Source: Cymodocea nodosa
Lineage: Eukaryota; Streptophyta; Magnoliopsida; Alismatales; Cymodoceaceae
Length of the DNA stretch: 64,000 bases
Assembly: GCA_036874045.1 (NCBI GenBank)
Contig: CM072344.1
Coordinates: forward strand, 12,310,501 to 12,374,500
Direction of reading: 5' to 3'
Shown in pieces: positions 52,383 through 63,634 of this stretch. The notes under the pieces were generated by a model. It ran no database searches, had not been told where the DNA came from, and saw only the letters and a list, made by a program, of their open reading frames with translations. Numbering within the stretch: the stretch's first letter is position 1; the number at the start of each line of letters is the position of its first letter. The position numbers were made by a program, and so were the translations under genes.

Positions 52383-53583
52383 TGTTAGATATTTAATTTT
52401 AATGATATATGCTTTATTAACGTTTTTAAATAAGTCTACATTATATTCTCTAAGTATACTAGTTAACAGATTATCGGAAAGTTTCATTTTTATGTCGGAT
52501 AAATTAAAGATTTCCGAAGAGTTAGATTTGTAATAGTTAAACTTTCGGATAATTAACGTTTCATTTTTGTCGAATACTTTATATTAAAAACTCGTATAGT
52601 TAAGTTATTTGCACGTGTGTTTTTAATGTTTTAAGTTGTCACGTGTTTTCCATGTGCATTCGGTAATGAAAAATCGAATAGTTAGATAACTATTCGAGTT
52701 TTTATACGCATGGATAGATAACTGTTCAAGTTTTATAAAAGGACTAACGAACAGATAAGTTTCCTTGTTTAGTCACGTGTTTTGCAAGTGTAAAAACTCG
52801 AAGAGTTATAGATAAGTGTTCGAGTTTTTATAGGACTTAAAAGATAAGTGTTCAACTAAATTGAAGACTTAGAAGATATTCTACAAGACTCTAGAAAGAT
52901 AAAAGTCTCGATATATCTACGAGTGGAGATCGTGGAAATTCAAAATGATTGTGGAGAAAGTGGAAACTCAAAAAGATAGTAATTTGGATTATAGAAAAAA
53001 TTAGTACGTGGATTATGGATTGTGGATTAAGTGGATGAACATGCTGAACGTGAAAGACAACAGAGTTCGACTACAAATAGAGAGTACGAGCTACAATACA
53101 ACAGAGGATCTCAATCTCAAAAACCAAGTCTGAATATTCAATCTGGATCCCTAACTGAAAAGTTAAGTTTGAATATTCATATTTTGAAAAATTCTCCAAC
53201 ATCAGAAGAAGTTCGAAATTCCAAGCAATTTCAGAAAAGGAGCTGCAAACGTAAGAAGTCTAGAAATTCAACAACTAGAGAAGAAGAGATACAGAAGCTG
53301 AGCAAAGAGAAAGAAAGAAGCTGTGTGCATAAAGATCAGGTTTTATACAATTCAAAATTAGTTTTGAATAAGAGCTTTGTTTTCCTATTTGAATTGTATA
53401 TCGAACATTACTATATCAAAACCGTCAAGAAGGGAATTGAGCTGAAAAGATATTGTAAATTATGTCTTGAAATAAAAGAATAGAATTTCATTTACGAGTG
53501 TTTTGTGCTCTTGTTTTATCCACTAATATTTAATTACTAAAGACACAATTCACCCCCCCTCTTGTGATACAAACGATCCTACA
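52383..53583 (+). repeat. Sirevirus 3' LTR (1,201 bp)
   Basis: TGTTAGATAT to CCTACA. It shares long blocks with 12780-14166. It contains the perfect palindrome CGAATAGTTA-GA-TAACTATTCG near 52677-52698 and the inverted pair CGAGTTTTTA / TAAAAACTCG. Confidence 0.88.
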
Positions 53584-55539
53584 GATGTCACCTCCTTGCT
53601 TTAGCCACCAAAGATGTCTACCTTCTCCACCAATTCTCCATGCCTAATGTAGCTTGTTCCTTCCACGGATTAGAGGTCCAACGCCGAAAGGAATGCAGCA
53701 ATGTGTAGAACAAGGGAGTGCATTCTTGAGGATACTTCACTACACCTCTACTTGTCTCTCCAATGCTCCTCTCCTCCACGGATTCAACACCTCAAGGAGT
53801 AATTGCAGTAGCAATTCAACCTCCCTAATGGTGAAGAATGCCGGAGGAGGAAGTGGAGAGAACAAGGAAAGGGAGAGACCTACCTCCTAGAGTCGTTTGG
53901 AAGAGAAAACACCAAGAGTGGAGGTCCTTCACCTCTTTGCTTGGAGCACCCAGGGGGATTCCGAATTTTGGAGTTGGAGAGGCAGGTTGAACTCGTGGGA
54001 TACAAGGCCTATTTGTAGAGATTTAGATCATCAAGGATTGATGATCCCAAGGCTTGATCTAAGGGCCCTCATTCACCTATAATCAAATCCATTTAAGTCA
54101 TGCATGTAATGCTAGTAATACATGCCAAAAATAACTCTAGTTATGAACTTGAAATATATTTATTTCTAAGGCATGTAACATTCATTTTAACATGTTTACA
54201 AATGTGAAATGTAAGTTCATCCATGAATGAATCAATTAATAACATGTATTTAAAATTATTCATAACCAATGTCACATTATTGCATTTAATGTCCACAAGT
54301 TCATAACCATAGTGTATAAAATATATGTGGCCATATCAAATTATTTCAATACCTTGATGACCTTTAAAATCTCTTTCTTGGCCTAAGAATTATTAAATCA
54401 TACATTCAAGCATATGAACATCTATATGTTTTGTGAAAATTGCATTAAAGGGGTGTATTTATGCACATATTCATGCAATGTCATAAAAATGTGATCAACA
54501 TGTATTTTCTTGTATAAGTGCATATAACTTGAGTTTCAAGACATAGAATGTATGAATTATCATATAAAAATGTGCACAAATATCATCTATACAAATTCCC
54601 CCATACCTAAACTTTGCTAGTCCCTTAGCAAATTCTAGGCTAAAATGAACAAAACATACAAATGGTAAATGAATGAATGACTTTATTCTAAACATAATAA
54701 CATTTAAAAATTGAAATCCTAACTCACTTTCGTAGGAATCACGGTTGCATTTAGCCTATGCAACAAGTCGTTAAACCCCTAGGTCACCCTAGCGGTAGAG
54801 TGTTGTCTCCGGAGGGTTTTCAATGGATAACCCACAAAATCCAAAAACTCAAAAACAAAAATGCAAACTAAAACAAAAGAAAACGAACAAAACATCACAA
54901 ATCACAAACATACACATAACAAGGAGAAAAGTTGACATACCCAAGATTACTTAAACATGCATGAAATTACTTACAAAGTTTCTAGTTTAACCTTTTTGGC
55001 TTCACTTTTATTCGAACACCCTTATCCTTTTAGGTTTAAACTTAATTGCTCGTTCTCATTTCATCCTAAGAAAATAAGTACATACATATATAGGTGCAAG
55101 TGAAATGGCCAAAACTAAAAATTCACATAATAACCTACTCACTCCATCCATGTTACTTACATAATCTTCAAAAGTCTATCCTCAAGTACATTGTCCCTAT
55201 TATTTTATTCCTCTCTCTCATTTTTTTCTTTTGTTTTTTTTTTCTCTTTTTTTTTTCTTTTATAACTTTCTCTTTTTCTTTTCTTCTTCTTTTTTTAACT
55301 CTCTACCTACATCTACCCTTAGGATTACCTCCTACTCAGAAACAGTTCTGCACGAATATTAAGAGGTTGCTTAGCCTCCATACTCGGCTACTAAGTGTCC
55401 TTCGTAAGAACGGGCAATCACCTTATTCCCTTTTTACTATCCTTCTCGAGAGACAACCCATTGGATAGCACTTTAGACTATTATTTAAGTCTCACTTCAA
55501 AAAGGAATAAGCTAGTTATGTTCTTTTTTAATTAAGGCC
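53584..55539. other. Unclassified, probably LTR-like DNA on the minus strand
   Basis: A CTACAAATAGGCC box (minus strand, near 54010) and pyrimidine tracts (55195-55300) look like retroelement LTR or leader sequence. No coding domain or matching ends were found. Confidence 0.35.
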
Positions 55540-57790
55540 TCGTGGTTGTGCAATACTTATATATAATAAACATATAAATGAAAATTGAATTTATTCTTAA
55601 GTTCTTACCTTTAGGTTCAAGGGTATTATCTTATTAATGTTACCTGTTTAGAATGAAAAAGTGCATATTATTAACGGTTAAATGATGGTTAATTGCATAA
55701 TATTTAGCTTATCATATAAGCATTAAGCCATTATGTTATAATTGCACTGTTATATGCTTTAATTGAAGAATCTGCTTAAATTGGGGGAATTAATGTTAAT
55801 TTAGTACATTTATGAACTGTCGGTAAGTAGTAGACTGTGAAATTCTTAAGTATCCGAATTTTTTGATATTTTGGACAGTTATGTTTAACATACCGAATAT
55901 ATTCGGACAATTATGTTTAACAGACCGAACATGTATCAGATAGTTATGTTTAAATTGCCGAACAGTTATGTTTTGAGAGAATATTTTATTATTTCTTGAA
56001 GTACACGTGTTGAAACCATAATGAATGACTTAAGTGAACTTTCGGTGAGTTATCTATAACTATCTGAAATTGCAACTAGGCATCGGATAGTTATCCCTCT
56101 AACTCTTCGAAATCTCTTTTTATTTATAAAATAGTTGAGGACACATGTCATGTTCAGGGAAAGTGACTTAAGTGGATTTTCGGTGAGTTATCTCTAACTA
56201 TCTGAAATGTATCTGAGCATCGGATAGTTAGCTTCGTAACTCTCCGAAATGTTATTTTATGATTAAACTACTGCTGACACGTGTCGAGATCTAGTAGATT
56301 TACTTAAGTTATATATTGGTGAGTTATTTGTAACTATCCGAAATGCATCTGAGCATCAGATAGTTATGTTTATAAGTATCTGAAATGCACCTGAGCATCG
56401 GATCGTTCGATTTATGCACGTGTTGAATTTAAATGCTTTAGTATGTCACGTGAGAGGCACATATTTAACTCGTTAAGTTAACATAACTGTATGCGTTGAG
56501 TTACATGAATACACACTAAGGTAACGCGTTATGTTAGCGGCTTATTTCTTTATTGCACGTGTTTTATAGTTAAATCTATTTTCTAATATGCCACTGTAGC
56601 GGTTGTAGGAACAGACAGTTGGAAGAGAAAAACCACGTTTGCACGTATCGCGTAGGGAAAGAAATCATCGCCGTTGATACGAATGAAGGAAATCCAACCG
56701 ACCATTAAAGCAGAAGCAGTTACTACTGAAGAAATATAAAAGAAAAGAAGAAAAAAAGAATTGTGTGATCGATGAGCGGATAGTGTGTGCAGAGGAGGAT
56801 GAGCATCGCAATTCTCTAAAGTTTCACACCAACCATCATCATCACCACCATAATCACCAACCATCGGAGGTCTGTGAGGATACTTGCCTGATGTCGGGTT
56901 GATTCCGAGCCAAACATAGTGCCTGACAACCATTGTGAGGAGTGATCGCGTCGCAGGAAGGGAAGCCATTTTCACCAAGCGTCGACTCATATTTCAGGAG
57001 ATCGTAAAACTTTTAGCCTTGACTTCAGATTGATGCCTGTATGCTGAAGAGGAGATCATCTTGCAATTCTGGACTCACAATTCTATAGGGAGAGGAGACA
57101 AGATTGTAAGTGGTTTAATTTTCAGTGGTGTAATCGCGTTGCAAGTAGTGTCAGAAGTATTTACTGTCAAGTGAGATTACTTTACATTTCACCTTTCGCC
57201 CATTTCCATGTTCATATTAAAACAAAAATACCAAAAACAATTTATCTATGTTTGTATGTTGTATTTGAGTGTTGTATTGTTTGTGTTGTATCGTGATTAA
57301 TGTTATCTTTGTTAGTGTTGTGATTGTTTTATGTTTATTTTAGTTTTATAGTTTACTGAAATTGGTTCGTTCAAAAGACTTAAAGATTTTAATGGTTACT
57401 GTTTGAATTATTTGAATGTTAGTATTACTTAATGATAAATCCAATGTTAACTAACATTAAAGAGCTTAATTGATGTTATTTACAATATGTGGAATCACCC
57501 AATTGTTGGCCGAATTCCTTTGTAAATAGAAGTATTAAAAAGAAAAGACAGGCTCGTGGAGTTAACTTAAGTCTACGAGGTTAGTCCGTTGAGTTAGCCA
57601 TAACTCAACGAACTTAGTCCGTTGAGTTAACTGTAATTCAACGGAGAGCTTATTGAATATATAAATTTGATTGTTAACAAACGAACAGTTCTTAAGTTCT
57701 TCAGCAATTCCCTATGGGATCGACCTGTACTTGCACACTGATATAATAGACACTGTGCACTTGCAGTTAAAGTACAAATTGGAATTAATA
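55540..57790 (+). other. Probable gypsy LTR/leader region with hairpin repeats
   Basis: Ends with GTGCACTTGCAG near 57760, as in the solo LTR at 48290-49825. A 138-bp unit containing GGTGAGTTATCT and CATCGGATAGTTA is repeated at about 56044, 56182 and 56319, and TATCCGAA/TTCGGATA pairs are frequent from 55800 to 56400. The LTR start was not found and there is no coding content. Confidence 0.4.
57552..57652. repeat. CGTTGAGTTA hairpin cluster 1
   Basis: CGTTGAGTTA-GCCA-TAACTCAACG forms a perfect 10-bp stem with a 4-nt loop, followed by a second imperfect hairpin (CGTTGAGTTA..ATTCAACG). It precedes the integrase remnant. Confidence 0.85.
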
Positions 57791-57842
57791 TCTAAATTGT
57801 ATTAAAGGTTGTTTGTTTACTTCTAAAAGAAAGAATAAGCAT

Positions 57843-57958
57843 AAAGATAAATTAACTAAGTAAAAATAGAAGTAACAAATCCAAGTTTTTCTAGTGTAGT
57901 GTTGGGAAAACGCAAACCATTTACCAAATCCAAGTTTTTACTTAGTTAATTTATCTTT
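57843..57958. repeat. 24-bp perfect inverted repeat
   Basis: AAAGATAAATTAACTAAG plus TAAAAA at 57843-57866 is the exact reverse complement of 57935-57958. The loop contains a direct repeat AAATCCAAGTTTTT (57877 and 57926). It abuts the start of the integrase remnant. Confidence 0.9.
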
Positions 57959-57959
57959 T

Positions 57960-58433
57960 AGGCTAGTATATGGAAAAAGTTGTCATTTACTTGCTGAAAT
58001 AGAACATAAAGCTTATTGGGCATTAAAAACTCTGAACACTAATTTAAATCAAGCTGTTGAAAATAGAAAAATGTAATTAATTGAATTAGAAGAATTTAGA
58101 AATGAAGCTTATTCAAAGATTGTAAGAGAAAAAGAAAAAATGAAATTCTAGCATGATAGAAAAATTATTCCTAAAAGCTTTTAAATAGGACAAGAAGTAT
58201 ATCTTTATATGGCTAGACTCCATAACCATCCAGGAAAATTAAAATCTAGATGGGCAGGACCTTACATAGTTCGAAATATTTACCCTTATGGAGCTATTGA
58301 AATTGAAAATCCTAAAAATCAGAATATATTTAAAGTAAATGGACAAACACTGAAACCTATTCTGAAAACACCAAAAAGCTCATTTGGAATTATAGAAGAA
58401 GTTAGAGTAGAGGACTATTCGAGCTTTACTTAG
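57960..58433 (+). pseudogene. Athila-type gypsy integrase C terminus
   Basis: Starts abruptly with LVYGKSCHLLAEIEHKAYWA and continues LIELEEFRNEAYSKIV, then PGKLKSRWAGPYIVRN, YPYGAIEIENPK and FKVNGQTLKPIL, the signature end of Athila-lineage integrase. Three in-frame stops interrupt it: TAA near 58075, TAG near 58149 where the family has Trp, and TAA near 58184. The catalytic core is missing, cut at the foldback to its left. Confidence 0.85.
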
Positions 58434-58519
58434 TAAGAAATTAGTTTTTTTATTTATGTTTATATATATATATATAAAAAAAACACATTAAAAATATATA
58501 TAAAATATAAAAAATCGTT

Positions 58520-58690
58520 GCGGTTCAACCGACTAGATCCATCGGTATGACCGGAACATAAAAAAATATGTATATTAATTTTCAGAAAAAATGTTGGTTT
58601 TACCGAAACATAGTATTGGTTCAATCGAAAAATAAAAAAAATATTTTAGGTTTGACCGAAACATAGTATCGGTTAGGTTGATAAAAAAAA
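58520..58690. repeat. ACCGAAACATAGTAT repeats
   Basis: Two or three related units with GACCGAAACATAGTATCGGTT and A-rich spacers lie downstream of the integrase stop. They contain CGGTT/AACCG pairs. Confidence 0.7.
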
Positions 58691-58742
58691 TAGAAAAACT
58701 ATTATCTGTAATATTATTATTATTATATTTTCTTGTAGGGGG

Positions 58743-58847
58743 AGTCCGTTGAGTTATGCTTAACTGAATGAGCTTACTCCGTTGAGTCTTGAGTTAGTCA
58801 ACGAGCTTATTCCGTTGAGTTAATTGTAACCCAATGGAGTACTGTAG
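58743..58847. repeat. CGTTGAGTTA hairpin cluster 2
   Basis: Three diverged CCGTTGAGT elements (about 58746, 58778 and 58812), with TTGAGTTAGTCAACGAGC between. It precedes the extra ORF. Confidence 0.8.
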
Positions 58848-59021
58848 CTAAGACCGTAGATAAAATAGTAATAGTTGGTTCGGGAAATGACCCAATTACC
58901 CGTCTAAACTTAGGGCTTATTTAAACTAAAACCTAGGGTTTTGGGGACATTATCTGGCAAATCATTTAGAATCTAGAACAGTAGAAATCAGAGCGATTCC
59001 GTGCTGTTGTGTAACTCCACG

Positions 59022-61244
59022 ATGAGGAAGATGAAGCCTGAATTCTGGGAAGAGGCAGTGGACACCGCATAGTTTCTAAAGGAATCTGAAGAATGGCACA
59101 CGCGGTAGAAGATCAGAAATACAACAAGAGAGAAAGAGCTACAAAAGGTAGAATCAGAACTCTTTAATTTTAGGAAAATTTTGGTTGAGTTAGAAATACA
59201 GATACCACAGATAATGGAGACACGAATTAGAGTGGCAACTGAAATTGCAGTAAGTAAAGAAAGAAAGATACGACCAAACAATGATGTAGCCCTAGAATTA
59301 ATCCAACGTAAGTCCTGGCTTTGGTTCAAAAGATGAATCTGTAGACGAGCTAAATGGGCGATCTGGGAGCAAGAAAGGAAAGAAAATGAAGAAAATGCAA
59401 CTGAAGAACAGGAGGAACCAACTACTGAAAGACCTGTTCCTAAGGAACAGCAGTCAGGACCTCCAGTTTAGCCAACAGAGCCATTGCCACGAGTTGCATT
59501 TGCTTGGCCGAGAACTGAAGAAGAGGAGAAAGAATTTGCTAGCTTGGTTAAGACAGCAAGAGACCAAGGTGATACTCAAGAGATAGCTACGGCTAAGGCA
59601 CATATTTTATATGATGCCATTAAGAAAAAAAGGGTCGAAGAAAGGATAGGGGCCCAATACAAAATAAAAGTTAAACAGTATCAGGCAGCGACTAAAGCAA
59701 GTGCTGCAGGAGAGGCTGGTCCTTCGAGACCAGCAGTTATAAAAAGAGTTAAACAGAAAGAGCCAGTACCTATGGCTCGAACGCCTGCAGAGCCTACTTT
59801 TGTAGATTTAATTTCAGAAGATGAAGAGGAAGAACAGGCACAACTAATTAGAAAAAAGAAAGGAAAAGAAAAAGTACCTGAATATGAGGAAATTAAATCT
59901 GAAGTACCATTTTCTACAGGGCCTGTGGAGCAAATTCTTATTAACCTGCTATCCGATTCTGAGGAAGAGCAAGAGGAGCTGCAGCAACATGAGCAAAGTA
60001 AAGAAGAAAATCAGGCTGAAATTAGTCTACAGCCTGTACAAGAAAGAACAAAAATTAGGGTAGAAACTAAATTGCCCGTGACTCCATCCCAATCTGTTAT
60101 AGAATTAGAAAGAACAGTAACAGAACAGATTGGTAGTTAGGAGGAAAAAGAAAGAGCAGAAAATGAAGAGGCTGAAAGAAGCCATTTGGATAAAAATAAT
60201 TTTACAGATTCCACTAAAGAACAAGAAACTGTTCAGCAATTTATGGAGAGAATTCAAGACAAAGTGGAGAGTTCTACCGGCTCACCACCACAAACAGAAA
60301 CAGAAATTCAGGAATTTGTAGAAAATGTTCAAATGCAGCCTATAGAAGAGGAAGAACAAGAGCAAACCCCTCTGGAGCAATAAAGTCATCTTCTTGACCC
60401 GACTGAAACAACAATTTTGAATGAAGTACATTTTTGTAGTTAGGAAGCTTATACCAAATACCAAGAAATAAGGGGTTATGACATTATTTACAGTAAACCA
60501 GTAAATTGGGATGGAATGCAAGAAATCAAAGATTTATTTGAATTCCAAGGTCTACTGCAATTCATTTCACAAGAAAGAGGGCATGCAATATATGAGAATT
60601 TAGTGCCCTATTTTTATTCAAATTTAAGAGAAGGAGAAAAAGGATTAATTTCCAACGTGGAGGAAGCTGATGTACAGATAACACTAGAGCTTCCCTACAA
60701 CATTTTTGGTTTAAAGAATGAAGGAATAACAATTTTGGAAGATACAACTACAGTCGATTGGACAGAACAACAAATTAAGGATTGTTTAGCTATCAATCCT
60801 GGTGTGCCATTATTAAACAGATTGAATCATTTAAATGGTAAAGCACACATGGTAGCTAACATTCTGATAAAGAATGTCTATCAACGACAGGGCCATGATA
60901 TAGAATTAAGTCAATTTGTCAAATGGGCTACATATGTAGTTGTAAATAAGATCTAAATAAATTGGTCTGCAGTTTTTATCTCCAAGTTGAAAACAGTGAA
61001 GAAAAAATTATTTTATGGAGATTTGATTCCACTGCTGATGGTGGACTGTATTGATTTCACGAAATGGACATCAAAAAGGATCAGATCTAGAACCATTTCA
61101 GTGAAAAAATACAGAAATTTTGTAGCTGCAGAACTAGTTGTACCTTCTAGAGGAATTACAGGAGCAGTAGAAAGGATTAATCAATTAGAGCTTCAATTAG
61201 AAAAACTCCAGAAGGAAGTAGATGAACTTAGGCATAGAGATTAA
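59022..61244 (+). pseudogene. Athila-type ORF3 (putative plant transposon protein domain), 741-codon frame with eight stops
   Basis: One frame runs from ATG 59022 to the TAA at 61242 with no frameshift. It is interrupted by TAG at 59070, 59106, 59469, 60138 and 60441, TGA at 59334 and TAA at 60381 and 60954. Order: charged coiled-coil-like N terminus; an acidic central part with FVDLISEDEEEE (about 59800) and ILINLLSDSEEEQEE (about 59936); the conserved domain (60500-61130) with LFEFQGLLQFISQERGHAI, FGLKNEGITILE, LLNRLNHLNGKAHMVANIL and INWSAVF; and a C-terminal heptad-like INQLELQLEKLQKEVDEL. It is homologous to the ORF at 50195-52058. Role unknown; it lies at the envelope position of Athila elements. 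Confidence 0.82.
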
Positions 61245-61663
61245 ATTGTATTGTTCGTCTATTTGTGTAAAATTGTATGATGTACTTGTAATATAATTGA
61301 TTCATATTAATGAATGTAATTTTTTCAGATGCAATTTTCATACATATTTTGGATGTGAAATGAATGGAATTTATTGAATATTATGTAATTGTGGAACTTT
61401 ATGAATGAATATGTAACAGATTTACAATTTGCTGAATGACAGGATAACTACTTAAAAATTTCTACATGTTGTAAGGTAAAATGTAAATTTTGCATAACAT
61501 AAAATGACCTGCAAGTTAAATCTTTATATAAGGTTCAGATTTAAATGAATTTTAATCAAAGTGATGCATTAATGACATAGATTTAACTTTATTTTAGTTA
61601 GCAGAATGAAAAAGAAAAAAAACAGAGAGGAACTTATGAGAGTAAAACTTAGAAGTTGCCAAG

Positions 61664-61785
61664 TGTTAACTCAACGAAGTAAGTCCATTGAGTTAAACGT
61701 AACTCCACGAGGTCAGTAATATAATATAAGATCACTTCGTTGAGTTATCTGTAACTCAACGAGGTTAGTTCGTAGATTAAGCAGA
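61664..61785. repeat. CGTTGAGTTA hairpin cluster 3
   Basis: TAACTCAACG then CCATTGAGTTAAACGTAACTC at 61667-61704, and CGTTGAGTTATCTGTAACTC continuing AACG at 61739-61761, the latter a perfect 10-bp stem. It lies between ORF3 and gag. Confidence 0.85.
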
Positions 61786-62269
61786 ACAGTTATTCTTTTA
61801 ACCCCGAATGAAACTTCGTCGGTTTAGCGGTTACCAAAATTTGAAATTAGTAGTGGTACACATACTCATAAAAATAGTAACCACGATGCACGCTGCAAGC
61901 CACATTCTTGCAACGAGATTTATTTACTTTATGGATGTGTAGTATATATATAAAATAGAATGTTATTTATGAGTTACCAGCACTTTTAAAAGAAAGGAGA
62001 ATGCATTGGAGGAACTGGAAGGAGAAGCAAACGATTCAACTTCATCCGACAACAAATATTTATTGAATGGAAAGCTTTAGACTGGTATGTAATTAATCTT
62101 CTAATATTTATTTATGAGCACATAGACTCGTACTCTAAGCACTAAATGATTAGTAAGAACACCTACTCAGGAATTTTCATTACAGAGGAGTACTGAAAAA
62201 TTTTCTGAACTGAACTTTAACGAAATTCTTTGGGGTGTATCTAACCTTTCTTTAAAAGAGAACGTAGAG
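61786..62269 (+). other. Gag leader, possible intron
   Basis: No LTR ends were recognised between ORF3 and gag. GACTG/GTATGT near 62080 and TTTTCATTACAG/AGG near 62180 could delimit a leader intron of about 100 bp. An open stretch ENALEELEGEANDSTSS lies just before the donor. Confidence 0.35.
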
Positions 62270-63240
62270 ATGGCTGCTCTAGTAGAAAAACCATTAGGAG
62301 AGATTCTGTATCCTGAATTAATTGATGAACCTTCATGTATTCGATTGCCAAACTTTGAGGGAGATAGGTTTGAACTGAAATCTAATTATATTAGTCAATT
62401 GCCACATTTTCGTGGATTAGAAAGAGAGGATGCCTATTATTTCCTTAGAGAATTTAATGAAGTTTGTCAAATGATGAGAATGCCGAACATGAGTATAGAT
62501 GCTATTAAACTTAGACATATCCCTTTTGCTTTAAAAGATACAGCTAAGAGATGGTTATATACTCTATCGCTTGATTCAATTGCTACATAGACTAAATTTT
62601 GCTCTATTTTTTTGGAAAAATATTATCTAACACATCAAACGATTAAAAAGAAAAAAAAATATTAATGTGTACCCAAAAACAGGGTGAATCATTTTGGAAA
62701 TATTTTGAAAGATTTAAAGATTTATTGACTCAATGTCCACATCATGCAATGAGTAAAGCACAATTAATAGGTATAATTTATGAAGGCATTGATGTTTCAA
62801 CAAAATCTTTATTAGAATCTACTTGTCAAAATGGATTTTTAAAGTTATGTAATGAAGAAGCATGGGCATATTTAGAAAATTTTGCAAAAAGAACTGCACA
62901 GTGGGAAAATTCAATTGAAGCTATTGTAGATAAAAAAATATTGCCAAGAGGAATGCATGAAATAGATTCAAATACTATGCTTGAGGTGAAATTAAATGAA
63001 TTAACAAAGAAAATAGAAGAGTTATCATTAAATCAAAGGCTAGCCGAAAAGAATGCAAGCATAAATGATATAGATATTATTTATGCTAGAAACCAGAGAG
63101 ATAACTTGGGAAATTCTTATCATCCTAATTGGAGAAATCACCCAAATTTATCTTGGAGAAACAACAATTTCCAAGGAGGAGAAAATATAAATGAGAGGAA
63201 CATAAGTTATGAAGTATTAATTGAACAAGGATTAGAATAG
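62270..63240 (+). pseudogene. Athila-type gag
   Basis: IRLPNFEGDRFELKSNYIS, QLPHFRGLEREDAYYFL, IKLRHIPFALKDTAKRWLY, then (after a TAG near 62588 where Trp is expected and a frameshift in an A run near 62650) TQKQGESFWKYFERFKDLLT, QCPHHAMSKAQLIGIIYEGI, and EEAWAYLENFAKRTAQWE. This is the retrotrans_gag core of the Athila lineage. A coiled-coil-like tail continues in another frame to about 63430. Confidence 0.85.
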
Positions 63241-63507
63241 AGAAATTAGAAAAGACAATCCAACAATTAAACAATCGTCTAGATTTTGTATTTGGAAATG
63301 CTGCAATTCAAAATCAGAATAGAAATATACCACTTAGACAGAAGGAACCAATGGAAGTGGAGGATTGCCAATACAAGCTATACCTAATCCTATCAATAGA
63401 ACTGTTCATGAAATTGATACCTCTTCTAGGAGGGTAGCTGAATGAAGCAGCATATCTGAAGCAACTATCTGTATGTATATATGTTTTGTATTTTTAGTTA
63501 ATAGTAT

Positions 63508-63572
63508 CGTAGAGTTAATTTTTAACTCAACGAACTTAGTCCGTTGAGTTATGCCTTAACTCCACGAGGGTG
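63508..63572. repeat. CGTTGAGTTA hairpin cluster 4
   Basis: GTAGAGTTAATTTTTAACTC with AACGAACTTAG, then CCGTTGAGTTATGCCTTAACT at 63541-63561. It lies 60-130 bp upstream of the F-box ORF. Confidence 0.85.
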
Positions 63573-63634
63573 TGCAGTAGTTTGTTAATTTTTGTCTCTG
63601 CTAAATTTTTGTTAGTGTTTTATAGAATCGACAA

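Larger units (their letters stand above)
50160..53583 (+). mobile_element. Sirevirus-type copia element, 3' part (extra ORF and 3' LTR)
   Basis: An extra ORF (50195-52058), polypurine tracts (52318-52382) and a complete LTR (52383-53583) of the same family as the LTR at 12780. The gag-pol part is missing to the left, where the Tat element abuts. Confidence 0.75.
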
